This document shows, one piece after another, positions 1 through 7,261 of a DNA stretch of 20,582 nucleotides. The stretch comes from Candidatus Stercoripulliclostridium merdigallinarum. Its GTDB lineage: Bacteria; Bacillota; Clostridia; Christensenellales; DTU072. A program made the translations under genes and the position numbers. The notes beneath the pieces are model-generated. The model saw only the letters and a program-made list of their open reading frames with translations, did not search any database and was not told the DNA's origin. Location: positions 1 through 20,582 of the forward strand of contig DVNF01000128.1 of the NCBI GenBank assembly GCA_018714575.1. The letters are read 5' to 3'. Each line of letters begins with the position of its first letter. The stretch's first letter is position 1.

Positions 1-26
1 ATATATGATACGGCGCACTTTGTCAA
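1..26 (-). promoter_or_regulatory. Leftward promoter fragment running off the window edge
   Basis: On the minus strand a perfect TTGACA lies at 26-21. Exactly 17 bases further on, a hexamer begins TAT at positions 3-1 before the window ends. This fits a sigma-A promoter driving a leftward gene outside the window. In Bacillus and relatives, rpmB (ribosomal protein L28) lies divergent to the yloU/asp23-fakA genes, so rpmB is the likely target. That target is inference. Confidence 0.45.
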
Positions 27-251
27 AGAAAATTTACAAATCCGATAAAAATAATTGCGCAAAAGCTGCGAAGGCGGCGTTTGGCAGCAGTGGCCGAATA
101 AAATCGGCTTAATGGCGAACGGTTTATGGAACGGCAACGGCTACGGGCGGTAACGGCGACGGCGAAACCCGACGAAAACAGCAAGGCAGCAGTTAAAATT
201 TTACCGAAAAATCAGCAAAAAGACGGTTGATCGCGCCCGTATGTGAAAAGA

Positions 252-267
252 CAAGTAAAATTACTTG
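252..267. repeat. Inverted repeat overlapping the operon promoter (operator candidate)
   Basis: CAAGTAA (252-258) and TTACTTG (261-267) are exact reverse complements separated by AA. The right arm overlaps the first bases of the -35 element at 265-270. A dyad in that position is typical of a repressor site. The regulator is unknown, and the sequence does not match a FapR or FabT box that I can recall. Confidence 0.45.
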
Positions 268-293
268 CATAAATTCTGAAATTAATATATTAT
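265..293 (+). promoter_or_regulatory. Sigma-A-type promoter of the asp23-like/fakA/recG operon
   Basis: A -35 element TTGCAT (265-270) and a -10 element TATTAT (288-293, one mismatch to TATAAT) are separated by 17 bases in AT-rich DNA. The start of transcription would be near 300, about 47 bases before the asp23-like ATG. The -35 is weak (three of six), which fits an activated or repressible promoter. Confidence 0.5.
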
Positions 294-346
294 ATTAAAT
301 ATTACTATACGCGCGAATATGATTTTGCGCGGAAGACGTGAATAAA

Positions 347-697
347 ATGGCGCTTACAACCACAAACGTATACGGAAATATAAATATCAGCGACGAAGCC
401 GTAGCCGTCATTGTCAGCAGGGTTACGTTGGATTGTTATGGAGTGGTGGAACTGCAAAGCCGCAGACTAAGCGACAGTATTTTAACGCTTTTCAACAAGG
501 TCCCCAAAAGCAAGGGCGTAAAGATCGTAACGATGGATAACCGAATTTTCGTAGAACTTTACGTCATATTAAAAGACGGCGTCAACCGCGATGCCGTAAA
601 GGATTCGTTGTCGTCCTCGGTCGAATATAATGTGGAGCATTTGACGGGCATGCGCGTTAAAAAAGTTGACATACACGTCGTAGGAGTAAAATTGTAG
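347..697 (+). CDS. Asp23/YloU-family (DUF322) envelope stress response protein
   Basis: A small soluble protein of 116 residues in the Asp23/YloU family. Members are common in Gram-positive bacteria and sit near the membrane; the exact role is unclear, although Asp23 in Staphylococcus aureus is linked to cell envelope homeostasis. The family pattern is visible: an early strand with NVYGNINISDEAV, then AVIVSRVTLDCYGVVEL (where a small-residue/G-V motif is usual), and a C-terminal VKKVDIHVVGVKL strand. I chose ATG 347 because a GGAAGA-like site about 10 bases upstream fits it. GTG 338 is in frame but sits almost on that site. It lies 34 bases before fakA, the usual Bacillota partner, and is probably co-transcribed with fakA and recG. 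No signal peptide or membrane segment is seen. Confidence 0.88.
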   Translation: MALTTTNVYGNINISDEAVAVIVSRVTLDCYGVVELQSRRLSDSILTLFNKVPKSKGVKIVTMDNRIFVELYVILKDGVNRDAVKDSLSSSVEYNVEHLTGMRVKKVDIHVVGVKL

Positions 698-731
698 AAA
701 TACTGCGGTGTAACAGCCGTTAAGGATATAA

Positions 732-2363
732 ATGACTACTAGGATAGACACAAGTCGGGTGCGTGAAATGTTCGAGGGAGGCGCACTCAACCTGGAAAAT
801 AATATAAATCTGGTAAACAGTCTGAACGTGTTTCCCGTTCCGGACGGCGATACCGGCACAAATATGACGATGACAATGACCAGCTCCGTAAAGGAGATGG
901 CCGCCGTCGAAGAAAACCGCATGGATCTGGTTTGCCAAGCGCTGGCAAAGGGAGCTTTACGCGGCGCCAGAGGCAATTCAGGGGTTATATTAAGTCAGAT
1001 TTTTAAAGGTATGGCTTCGGTTTTGGGCGATTCCGACGAGGTTACGACCAAAATTTTTGCGCGTGCGCTAAAGGCGGGCTCCGATTCGGCATACGACGCG
1101 GTCACTTATCCGAAGGAAGGAACGATACTTACAGTAATCAGATTGGTTGCTCAATATTCTGTAAAGATTTCCTCTAAAAAGAGCAATTTCGAGGAGTTTT
1201 TCAAACTTATTCTGACTAAAGGCGCAGAGGTTCTGGACGCTACGCCCGATATGCTGCCGGTGCTGAAAAAGGCGGGAGTCGTAGACGCCGGCGGTAAAGG
1301 ATTATTGCTGATACTCGAAGGAATGTATAACGTTCTGACGGGCGTAAAAATGGAAAAAACGGCTGAAACCGAAGCTGTATCGCTGCCGGAAATGCAATCA
1401 GAGGGAGAATTCACCGATTCCCACGACCCCGACGAGATCCATTTTCAATACTGCACCGAATTTTTCATAATAAACCTGTTCAAAAAGACGACTCTTTCCG
1501 ATATAGACAAGCTGCGCGATAAGCTGAACAAGATCGGCGATTGCGTAATAGTCGTGGGCGATTTATCGTTGGTAAAAGTGCACGTGCACACCAATAATCC
1601 CGACAAAGCCCTGGGATACGCTTTGCAATTGGGCGAATTGGACAAACCGAAGATCGAAAACATGGTGGAACAGAACAAGGAGTTAAAGAAGAAGAAAAAA
1701 GCCCCCTTGAAACCCACCGCTTTGGTTTCGATTTGTACCGGCGACGGCATTGCGAAGATATTTAAAGAACTGCGCGTCGACAAGATATTGGAAGGCGGTC
1801 AAACGATGAACCCTTCCGTTTCCAACATAGTCGATTTGGTGGATTCGGTCGGCGCAAAGACCGTATATATCCTGCCCAACAACGGGAACATAGTTTTGGC
1901 TGCCGAACAGGCAAAAGAGCTGACCAAGGCTAAATTGGTAGTTATAGCTACAAAAAATATTCCCCAGGGCATAGCTGCCGCCATGAACTTCAATCATGAC
2001 GCTAACGAAGAGGAAAATACGGAAATGATGCGCCGCGCCATACAAAACGTGCGTTCCGGTCAAGTCACCCATTCGGTCAGGGATACCGAGATGGACGGCT
2101 TTGAATTGAAAAACGGCGACATCATAGGCATTTACGACAAGATCGTAGCGAAAGGTTCCGATATTAACGAAGTCACAAAAGCTTTGGTCGAAAAGATGCT
2201 GACCGACGATTCCGCCTCTATTTCGTTATATTACGGCGAAGGTGTGGATAAGGAAACTGCCGACAAGCTGGTCGAAGAACTGACGGAAGAATATCCTTTC
2301 CACGACGTCATGGCTTACGAGGGCGGACAACAGCATTATTATTACTACGTTTCGGTGGAGTAA
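732..2363 (+). CDS. fakA: Fatty acid kinase FakA (DAK2/DhaL plus DegV-like domains, YloV family)
   Basis: ATP-dependent kinase that phosphorylates fatty acids held by a FakB (DegV-family) protein, giving acyl-phosphate for phospholipid synthesis. No fakB lies in the window. Length is 543 residues, normal for the family. The N-terminal DhaL nucleotide-binding domain (about 1-200) shows PDGDTGTN with metal-binding Asp38 and Asp40, then GARGNSGVILSQ and DAGGKGLLLILEGM. The middle domain has the family's metal-site residues: Cys241 in FQYCTEF and His284/His286 in VKVHVHT. A lysine-rich linker (near residues 317-325, coded by an A-rich stretch at 1681-1701) leads to a C-terminal DegV-like domain ending in the typical GGQ..YYY..SVE tail. 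ATG 732 is preceded by AAGGA. The stop overlaps the recG start by one base, which suggests translational coupling. Confidence 0.93.
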   Translation: MTTRIDTSRVREMFEGGALNLENNINLVNSLNVFPVPDGDTGTNMTMTMTSSVKEMAAVEENRMDLVCQALAKGALRGARGNSGVILSQIFKGMASVLGDSDEVTTKIFARALKAGSDSAYDAVTYPKEGTILTVIRLVAQYSVKISSKKSNFEEFFKLILTKGAEVLDATPDMLPVLKKAGVVDAGGKGLLLILEGMYNVLTGVKMEKTAETEAVSLPEMQSEGEFTDSHDPDEIHFQYCTEFFIINLFKKTTLSDIDKLRDKLNKIGDCVIVVGDLSLVKVHVHTNNPDKALGYALQLGELDKPKIENMVEQNKELKKKKKAPLKPTALVSICTGDGIAKIFKELRVDKILEGGQTMNPSVSNIVDLVDSVGAKTVYILPNNGNIVLAAEQAKELTKAKLVVIATKNIPQGIAAAMNFNHDANEEENTEMMRRAIQNVRSGQVTHSVRDTEMDGFELKNGDIIGIYDKIVAKGSDINEVTKALVEKMLTDDSASISLYYGEGVDKETADKLVEELTEEYPFHDVMAYEGGQQHYYYYVSVE

Positions 2364-4339
2364 TGGCTTCCGAATTGCTGAAAATAAAAGGGATCGGACC
2401 TGTCACGTCTGAAAAATTGGGCAAGTTGGGAATTTTTACGCCCGAAGAATTAATTGCTTATACTCCGGTCGATTATATAGATCTGGACGCTGAAAGCGAC
2501 CTGAAAATTGCCGAAAACGGCGATTTTGTGGTCGCTGTTTTGTTTATAGAATACGCCGCAAAGCCCGTAAGGCGCGGGAAATTGCAACTGTTCCGTGCGC
2601 GCGGCGTAGCCGCCGACGGCAGCAAACTGAAGCTGACGTGGTACAATGCGAACTATGTTTCGAAAATAGTCCACGTCGGAGCGGGAGTCCGCGTTTACGG
2701 CAAGTTAAAAAAAGAAAACGGCGTGCCGGAGCTGATAAATCCTACCGCAGAGGTTGCCGTTGAACAAAAAGGCAGGGGTATAAAGCCGATTTACAGGTTG
2801 AAAGGATTGATAGGGCAAAGCGTGTTCCGCGAAGCCGTCAGGGACGCCATAGAAAAAGGCTATACCTTGAAAAGTTTAGTGCCGGAGGCGGCTGACGATA
2901 TGCCGCTGTCCGAAGCTGTACGGACGGCGCACCTGCCGAACACCGTTGCGGCAGGTAAAAAGGCTAAGGAAAGAATAGAATTAGAAAGCGTAATAAAGGA
3001 TATCGTCGCATATAGATTGGTAGTAGGCAAGCGCAGAAGAGAGCTGTTTTACGGCGAAAATACCGCTGTGATAGATCCGGTCATAGATAGTTTGCCGTAC
3101 AAATTGACGGTTTCGCAAAAGGCGGCTTTGGACGGAATTCTGTCCGGGCTTAGCGGTTTTGACGCGTTGAACGCAATGTTGGTGGGGGACGTAGGATCGG
3201 GAAAGACGATAGTAGCGTTACTTACCGCATATTATGCAGTCAAATGCGGTTATCAAGTGGCATTGATGGCGCCGACAGAAATTCTGGCAACCCAACATTT
3301 CAGGACGTTTTCAAAGATTTTATTGCCGTTCGGAGTCAAAGTGGCATTGCTGACGGCAGGCTTGCCTGCCAAGGAAAAACGTGAGATCGCGTCGGCGGTT
3401 GCGGCAGGCGAAACGGATATTCTGATAGGTACGCACGCGTTGATTTCGGGTTCGGTCAATTTTAAAAATTTGTCGCTGGCTATCATTGACGAACAGCACC
3501 GTTTCGGTGTGGCGGAGCGCACCGCGTTGATTGCGAAGAGCGGTTCGGAGGACACTTTGACATTGTCGGCAACGCCGATCCCGCGTTCGTTGCGGCTGAC
3601 CGTATTCGGGGACGTCGAAGTGCTGAATATCGAACGAAGATACGTCGGAAACGTCACAACCGAAGTCGTCGTAAAGGCAGGCAAAAAAGCCATGCTGAAC
3701 GCGATAGCGGAAGAGTGTCTGCGCGGCAGGCAAGCCTATGTCGTCGCACCCAGGATCCGCGACATAGAGGGTATCGAAAGCTCTTCTGCCGACAGATTGT
3801 ATAAGGAGCTAAGCAAACTTTACGCCGGAAAGCTGACCGTCGGATTGTTGCACGGAAAAATGAAAGCCGCCGAAAAACAAGCCGTTCTGGACGGATTCTA
3901 TAGCGGAAAGATCTCCGTCATAGTTTCCACCACGGTTATAGAAGTAGGTATAGACGTACCCAACGCCACGATCATGGCGGTATTCGACGCCGACCGATTC
4001 GGATTGGCGGCATTGCACCAACTGCGCGGCAGGATAGGAAGGAACGGCGACAAAGGCTATTGTTACCTGTATACCGAAAAGGACGCGGAGGAACAGATCC
4101 GATTGAAAGTCATGACGGAAGAAACGGACGGATTGGAAATAGCCGAACGCGACTTGCAGATCCGCGGCGCGGGAGAATGGCTGGGCGAGGAGCAATCGGG
4201 AAAGGGCGGAGCGATGCTCCCGGTCAGAATGATGATCAGGGCAAAAGAGCTTGCCGACAAAGTCGATCCGGAAGCGCACAAGGAAGAATTGACGGCTTAC
4301 GCATTGGCAAAGCAATTATATAAGATTAGTCTAAGCTGA
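2363..4339 (+). CDS. recG: ATP-dependent DNA helicase RecG
   Basis: Double-stranded DNA translocase that remodels stalled replication forks and branched recombination intermediates. The protein has 658 residues, slightly shorter than the usual 680-690. The N-terminal wedge/OB region (about 1-240) begins with a helix-hairpin-like KIKGIGPVTSEKLGKLGI. The helicase core carries Walker A GDVGSGKT (275-282), MAPTEILATQH, the DEQH box (376-379, RecG's form of DExH), SATPIPRSL, and in the second lobe STTVIEVGIDVPNA and HQLRGRIGR. It is translationally coupled to fakA through the one-base TAATG overlap, the usual place of recG in Bacillota. Its last nine bases overlap the end of a leftward gene. An apparent intrinsic terminator follows at 4402-4434. 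Confidence 0.96.
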   Translation: MASELLKIKGIGPVTSEKLGKLGIFTPEELIAYTPVDYIDLDAESDLKIAENGDFVVAVLFIEYAAKPVRRGKLQLFRARGVAADGSKLKLTWYNANYVSKIVHVGAGVRVYGKLKKENGVPELINPTAEVAVEQKGRGIKPIYRLKGLIGQSVFREAVRDAIEKGYTLKSLVPEAADDMPLSEAVRTAHLPNTVAAGKKAKERIELESVIKDIVAYRLVVGKRRRELFYGENTAVIDPVIDSLPYKLTVSQKAALDGILSGLSGFDALNAMLVGDVGSGKTIVALLTAYYAVKCGYQVALMAPTEILATQHFRTFSKILLPFGVKVALLTAGLPAKEKREIASAVAAGETDILIGTHALISGSVNFKNLSLAIIDEQHRFGVAERTALIAKSGSEDTLTLSATPIPRSLRLTVFGDVEVLNIERRYVGNVTTEVVVKAGKKAMLNAIAEECLRGRQAYVVAPRIRDIEGIESSSADRLYKELSKLYAGKLTVGLLHGKMKAAEKQAVLDGFYSGKISVIVSTTVIEVGIDVPNATIMAVFDADRFGLAALHQLRGRIGRNGDKGYCYLYTEKDAEEQIRLKVMTEETDGLEIAERDLQIRGAGEWLGEEQSGKGGAMLPVRMMIRAKELADKVDPEAHKEELTAYALAKQLYKISLS

Positions 4340-4798
4340 AAATTTTGCCGCCACCACCATAAAATTGACAACGGATAGGTATAAATACCATATCGTTATC
4401 GGCGCCTGAAAGACCCATAACAGGCGCGATTTTTCTATGTATTTCCTGCAAAGAAGCATTGAAATCAACGATAATTCAATAATTATTCCCAGCGAGAATA
4501 TATATTCGCCGCTGAAAAATGCGTGGCAACAGGTTATTCCCAAAGCACCTGAAACCATCCACAGCGGAAAGTATTTTCTTAATTTTCGATCGGCTATCGT
4601 GGCTGTCAGTAACGCGATTTGTAGAAAGTAAATTCCCGACCAAGCTATCTCGAAAAAATTTTCCGCAGGCATCGTTATGCCCGTTCGGAACAATTCATCG
4701 ATGGCGACTTCGTTCAACGCAAGCCCCGACGCGTATCCCGTTACGAATACGTATAACAAAGCTATCGTCAAAGATATCATTCCGATATAAAGTTTCAC
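4331..4798 (-). CDS. Small polytopic membrane protein, TspO/MBR-like
   Basis: A 155-residue, very hydrophobic protein with about five predicted membrane segments: near residues 5-28, 47-68, 78-92, 98-116 and 127-150. The pattern resembles the TspO/MBR (tryptophan-rich sensory protein) family. A proline precedes an aromatic helix, PAENFFEIAWSGIYFLQ, like the family's P-x-W-x-F...W..LY segment, and the last helix, PITIWYLYLSVVNFMV, is like its PY..W..FA..LN. Length also fits (about 160). TspO proteins bind tetrapyrroles and related hydrophobic ligands, but the assignment here is from pattern only. The start is uncertain: GTG 4798 has no clear ribosome binding site, and an in-frame ATG at 4780 is possible. 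Its end overlaps recG by nine bases, tail to tail. Confidence 0.55.
   Translation of the reverse strand: MKLYIGMISLTIALLYVFVTGYASGLALNEVAIDELFRTGITMPAENFFEIAWSGIYFLQIALLTATIADRKLRKYFPLWMVSGALGITCCHAFFSGEYIFSLGIIIELSLISMLLCRKYIEKSRLLWVFQAPITIWYLYLSVVNFMVVAAKFSA
4402..4434 (+). terminator. Intrinsic terminator of the recG operon, inside the opposing gene
   Basis: GCGCCTG (4402-4408) and CAGGCGC (4421-4427) form a perfect seven-base-pair stem with a 12-base loop, followed by GA and a run of five T on the plus strand. It lies 63 bases after the recG stop, so it can end the rightward operon. The same DNA codes for residues of the leftward TspO-like protein (around its SRLLWVFQAPIT segment). Confidence 0.6.
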
Positions 4799-4844
4799 AT
4801 ATAAACATATTTAAATTCGAACGCGCTTATTCGCGGACGCAAAC

Positions 4845-4870
4845 AAAAAACCGCCCGACGGCGGTTTTTT
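4845..4870 (-). terminator. Intrinsic terminator after tmcAL
   Basis: The stem CCGCC/GGCGG with a CGAC loop is flanked by A6 on the left and T6 on the right, so the extended stem pairs AAAAAACCGCC with GGCGGTTTTTT. On the minus strand it lies about 30 bases beyond the tmcAL stop and ends in a T run, so it should end that transcript before the TspO-like gene. Its symmetry would let it work in both directions. Confidence 0.8.
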
Positions 4871-4900
4871 ATCTAGGGTGTAAGAGGGCTGTAGCGGCGT

Positions 4901-6094
4901 TCAGATCAGCAACATTTTTTTTGCGAACATACCCGAACGGTTGATAATTTCCAAAGTGCCTTGAGTAAGGTAATCCAACTTGATGAAACGCCTTAGCGAT
5001 TTATCCACCTTAGAAACGTCCGAATAGCGTGTCAACACGTTTTTGCAACCCATAGAAAGCAGACTGAGGATATCCTTTCTGTCGCTGCGCAGAGCCAAAA
5101 TATTGACGTATGGCGGAGCTTTGACCGCGTCCTCCCAATCCTTTTTCGTGATATCCAACAGAGCGTACAAAGCGATACGTTTTAAACGCGCCATTGTGTA
5201 ATTTTTGGTCTTTGCGTTGTTCAACAGAGTGCCTATGTCGTGGGCGTCGTTGGCGGCGATCTTCAGCCTGTTATGTATGCCGCCGGTAACGTCGTAGTAA
5301 TTTTCCAATTCATAGCCGGAAATGCTTTTCAGCTTGAACAATTCCATATCTCCCAAGGTGTCGCCTTGCGGAGTAATTACCGACAACATTCCCATGACCG
5401 ATTTCGGAACGGCGTTCTGAATTTTATCCGTTTCGCCGCGTTTAAAGGCTTCTCTGACGGCTGTGGCGGAGGGGTATTCGGAATCGATGTCGGTGGAATC
5501 GTAGCCGCCGCCTACGCGCTTTACGGTATGAAAAGCTATATCCAAACCGGCTTTTTTAACAGCCATGACGTAAGCTACGCCCAAAGAATTGTTCGGATAA
5601 TCCAAAATATCTTTCAATCCTTCGTATTCGGCGTGGTTTTCGGCATAGGCTTTCAGGGCTTCGGCGCGCGCTTTCGGGAAGGGCATGCCGCTTTTCAGCC
5701 CGGCTTTTAAAACGGAGCTGAATTCCGCGGGTTCGTTCAACAACAGGTCGGCTAATTTTTCTATTTTTTCGATGTCGCCGCACTCCGAACCGAAGCTTAT
5801 GTAATGCACGTCAGAAAAAGCCGAGATAGTTTTGACCGCGCCGTAGGCGAAATTGTCCGCAGGGGAAATCGCGTAAATAGTAGGTAACTCCACGACGATA
5901 TCGGCGCCGGCATAGATGGCTTGTTCGGCGCGCATGTATTTATCGGCAATGGCGGCTTCGCCGCGTTGAGTAAAGGAACCGCTCATGACTACCAGAACGG
6001 TATCCGCGCCGGTTTCCTCCCGCGCTCGCCTTAGATGCAGTGCGTGACCGTTGGTCAACGGATTGTATTCGGCAATGATCGCTGTAATTTTCAT
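4901..6094 (-). CDS. tmcAL: tRNA(Met) cytidine acetate ligase TmcAL (YlbM family)
   Basis: TmcAL makes N4-acetylcytidine at the wobble position of elongator tRNA-Met, activating acetate with ATP as acetyl-adenylate. The start at 6094 gives 397 residues (family about 400), begins MKITAIIAEYNP and has an AGGGAG site upstream; the reading frame is open further upstream to 6181, but without a binding site. The nucleotidyltransferase motif is NPLTNGH (residues 11-17), a TxGH form where many relatives have HxGH; TxGH is accepted in this fold, as in CoaD. Other family blocks are VVMSGSFTQRGE, the ADKYMRAEQAIYAGADIVVELP region, NNSLGVAYV and SATAVREAF. It is divergent from pta-ackA, the acetate pathway, a gene order common in Clostridia. 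Confidence 0.9.
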   Translation of the reverse strand: MKITAIIAEYNPLTNGHALHLRRAREETGADTVLVVMSGSFTQRGEAAIADKYMRAEQAIYAGADIVVELPTIYAISPADNFAYGAVKTISAFSDVHYISFGSECGDIEKIEKLADLLLNEPAEFSSVLKAGLKSGMPFPKARAEALKAYAENHAEYEGLKDILDYPNNSLGVAYVMAVKKAGLDIAFHTVKRVGGGYDSTDIDSEYPSATAVREAFKRGETDKIQNAVPKSVMGMLSVITPQGDTLGDMELFKLKSISGYELENYYDVTGGIHNRLKIAANDAHDIGTLLNNAKTKNYTMARLKRIALYALLDITKKDWEDAVKAPPYVNILALRSDRKDILSLLSMGCKNVLTRYSDVSKVDKSLRRFIKLDYLTQGTLEIINRSGMFAKKMLLI

Positions 6095-6108
6095 ATTAAA
6101 ACTCCCTA

Positions 6109-6120
6109 CTTTTCGAAAAG
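6109..6120. repeat. 12-base perfect palindrome in the tmcAL leader
   Basis: CTTTTCGAAAAG reads identically on both strands and lies directly upstream of the tmcAL ribosome binding site. It could be an operator half-site or a small hairpin in the leader. The low information content (A/T-rich arms) means chance is possible. Confidence 0.3.
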
Positions 6121-6169
6121 ACTTGCTTTTCGGGCGCGCATAGTAGTAATATACTATATGTCGTATATA

Positions 6170-6199
6170 ATTATATACCACAATTCACGAAAATCACAA
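6170..6199 (-). promoter_or_regulatory. Leftward promoter of tmcAL, overlapping the pta upstream region
   Basis: On the minus strand, TTGTGA (6199-6194) is followed after 18 bases by TATAAT (6175-6170), or after 16 bases by TATATA (6177-6172). Transcription would start near 6163, giving a leader of about 70 bases. On the plus strand the same AT-rich DNA contains TATACT (6150-6155) and TATAAT (6166-6171) as possible -10 elements for pta, but no good -35 partner is evident. Opposing transcription complexes would compete in this 120-base gap. Confidence 0.5.
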
Positions 6200-6215
6200 G
6201 AGTTTGGAGGCTGTC

Positions 6216-7220
6216 ATGTCCAAAATAATGGAATCTATCATCGCCGAAGCCAAAAAGTACGGCAAACACATCGTACTTGCCGAAGGCGAAGAATCGCGTA
6301 TTATTCAAGCCGCTGCCATAGTGGCGCGCGAAAAAATCGCAAAAGTTACCTTGTTAGGTGACGAACGCGTTATCAAAGCCAAATCGGAAGACGCCGACCT
6401 CAGCGAGGTCGAAATCATCAATCCGTTGACTTCGGAAAAAGCCGCAGATTACTCAAAATTACTGTATGACCTCAGAAAGGAAAAGGGAATGACCCCCGAA
6501 AAAGCCGATCTGTTGGTTAAAAATCCCCTTTATTTCGGATGCCTTATGGTAAAAGCCGGCGACGCCGACGGCATGGTAGCAGGTTCTATCAACGCCACCG
6601 GCGACGTCTTACGCCCGGCGCTCCAACTGATCAAAAGCCGTCCCGGCATCAAAACCGTCAGCAGCTGTTTTATAATGGGACTTCCCGAAGGTTCTCCTTA
6701 CGGCGACGACGGCGCCATGGTTTACGGCGACTGCGCGGTTATTCCCGATCCTACCGCGGAACAGCTGGTGGACATCGCCATTGCTTCCGCAGAATCGGCA
6801 AAATCGATCGCAAAGATAAAAGTACCGAAGGTCGCCATGCTCAGCTTCTCCACAAAAGGTTCGGCTTCGCATCCCAACGTTGCAAAAGTCGTTGCCGCGA
6901 CCGAGGCTTTGAAATCCAGATGCGGACTGTGCTTTGACGTAGACGGCGAATTGCAATTGGACGCGGCGATCGTGCCGAAAGTCGCAGCTATCAAAGCCCC
7001 CGGTTCCAGAGTTGCCGGTAATGCCAACGTTTTGATCTTCCCCGACCTGCAATCGGGTAATATCGGATACAAATTGGTGCAACGTTTCGGCAACGTCGAG
7101 GCTATCGGACCTATCTGCCAAGGATTGGCAAAGCCGGTAAACGATTTGTCCAGAGGTTGCTCCGTAGGCGACGTCGTAGGCGTTGTCGCTATCACCGCTT
7201 TGCAAGCTTCCGTTGCATAA
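6216..7220 (+). CDS. pta: Phosphate acetyltransferase
   Basis: Converts acetyl-CoA and phosphate to acetyl-phosphate and CoA, the first step of acetate formation with ATP gain through AckA. ATG 6216 gives 334 residues, the size of the short single-domain Pta class, without the N-terminal regulatory domains of the long enterobacterial form. GGAGG (6206-6210) lies five bases upstream and decides this start over the in-frame TTG at 6204. Family blocks include KNPLYFGCLMVKAGDADGMV, the INATGDVLRPALQLI region, MLSFSTKGSA, FPDLQSGNIGYKLVQR and a C-terminal GLAKPVNDLSRGCSVGDVV. It is 41 bases before ackA and most likely co-transcribed with it. Confidence 0.95.
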   Translation: MSKIMESIIAEAKKYGKHIVLAEGEESRIIQAAAIVAREKIAKVTLLGDERVIKAKSEDADLSEVEIINPLTSEKAADYSKLLYDLRKEKGMTPEKADLLVKNPLYFGCLMVKAGDADGMVAGSINATGDVLRPALQLIKSRPGIKTVSSCFIMGLPEGSPYGDDGAMVYGDCAVIPDPTAEQLVDIAIASAESAKSIAKIKVPKVAMLSFSTKGSASHPNVAKVVAATEALKSRCGLCFDVDGELQLDAAIVPKVAAIKAPGSRVAGNANVLIFPDLQSGNIGYKLVQRFGNVEAIGPICQGLAKPVNDLSRGCSVGDVVGVVAITALQASVA

Positions 7221-7261
7221 GCTACAATTTAATGGTAAAATAGTAAATTAGGTAAATTATC

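Larger units (their letters stand above)
1..346. other. Non-coding leader region upstream of the asp23-like/fakA/recG operon
   Basis: I find no convincing gene here. Positions 55-246 stay open in one frame except for a single TAA at 151-153, but no ribosome binding site precedes any start and the peptide resembles nothing I know. The stretch from about 118 to 170 is rich in short ACGG/GGCRACGG units. The right third is AT-rich and holds the promoter and an inverted repeat, listed separately. The left edge carries a leftward promoter fragment. No tRNA-like or riboswitch-like fold was recognised by eye. Confidence 0.6.

Noticed and set aside
55..246. Reading frame with one internal TAA (at 151-153), Trp/Gly-rich first half and Arg/Lys-rich second half
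   Set aside because: No ribosome binding site, no recognisable family, and about 60 codons with a single stop is not improbable by chance. It is not L28.
1681..1710. A-rich run in fakA as a possible frameshift or slippage site
   Set aside because: The protein continues in frame with intact C-terminal family features; the run simply codes for the lysine-rich interdomain linker.
4519..4944. Rightward open frame across the TspO-like gene and the tmcAL end
   Set aside because: It lies opposite the hydrophobic leftward gene, runs through the 4845-4870 terminator, has no binding site and no family resemblance; it is a shadow frame.
6609..7205. Long leftward open frame opposite pta
   Set aside because: Antisense shadow caused by the codon bias of pta; the composition resembles a reverse-frame artefact and pta itself is unambiguous.
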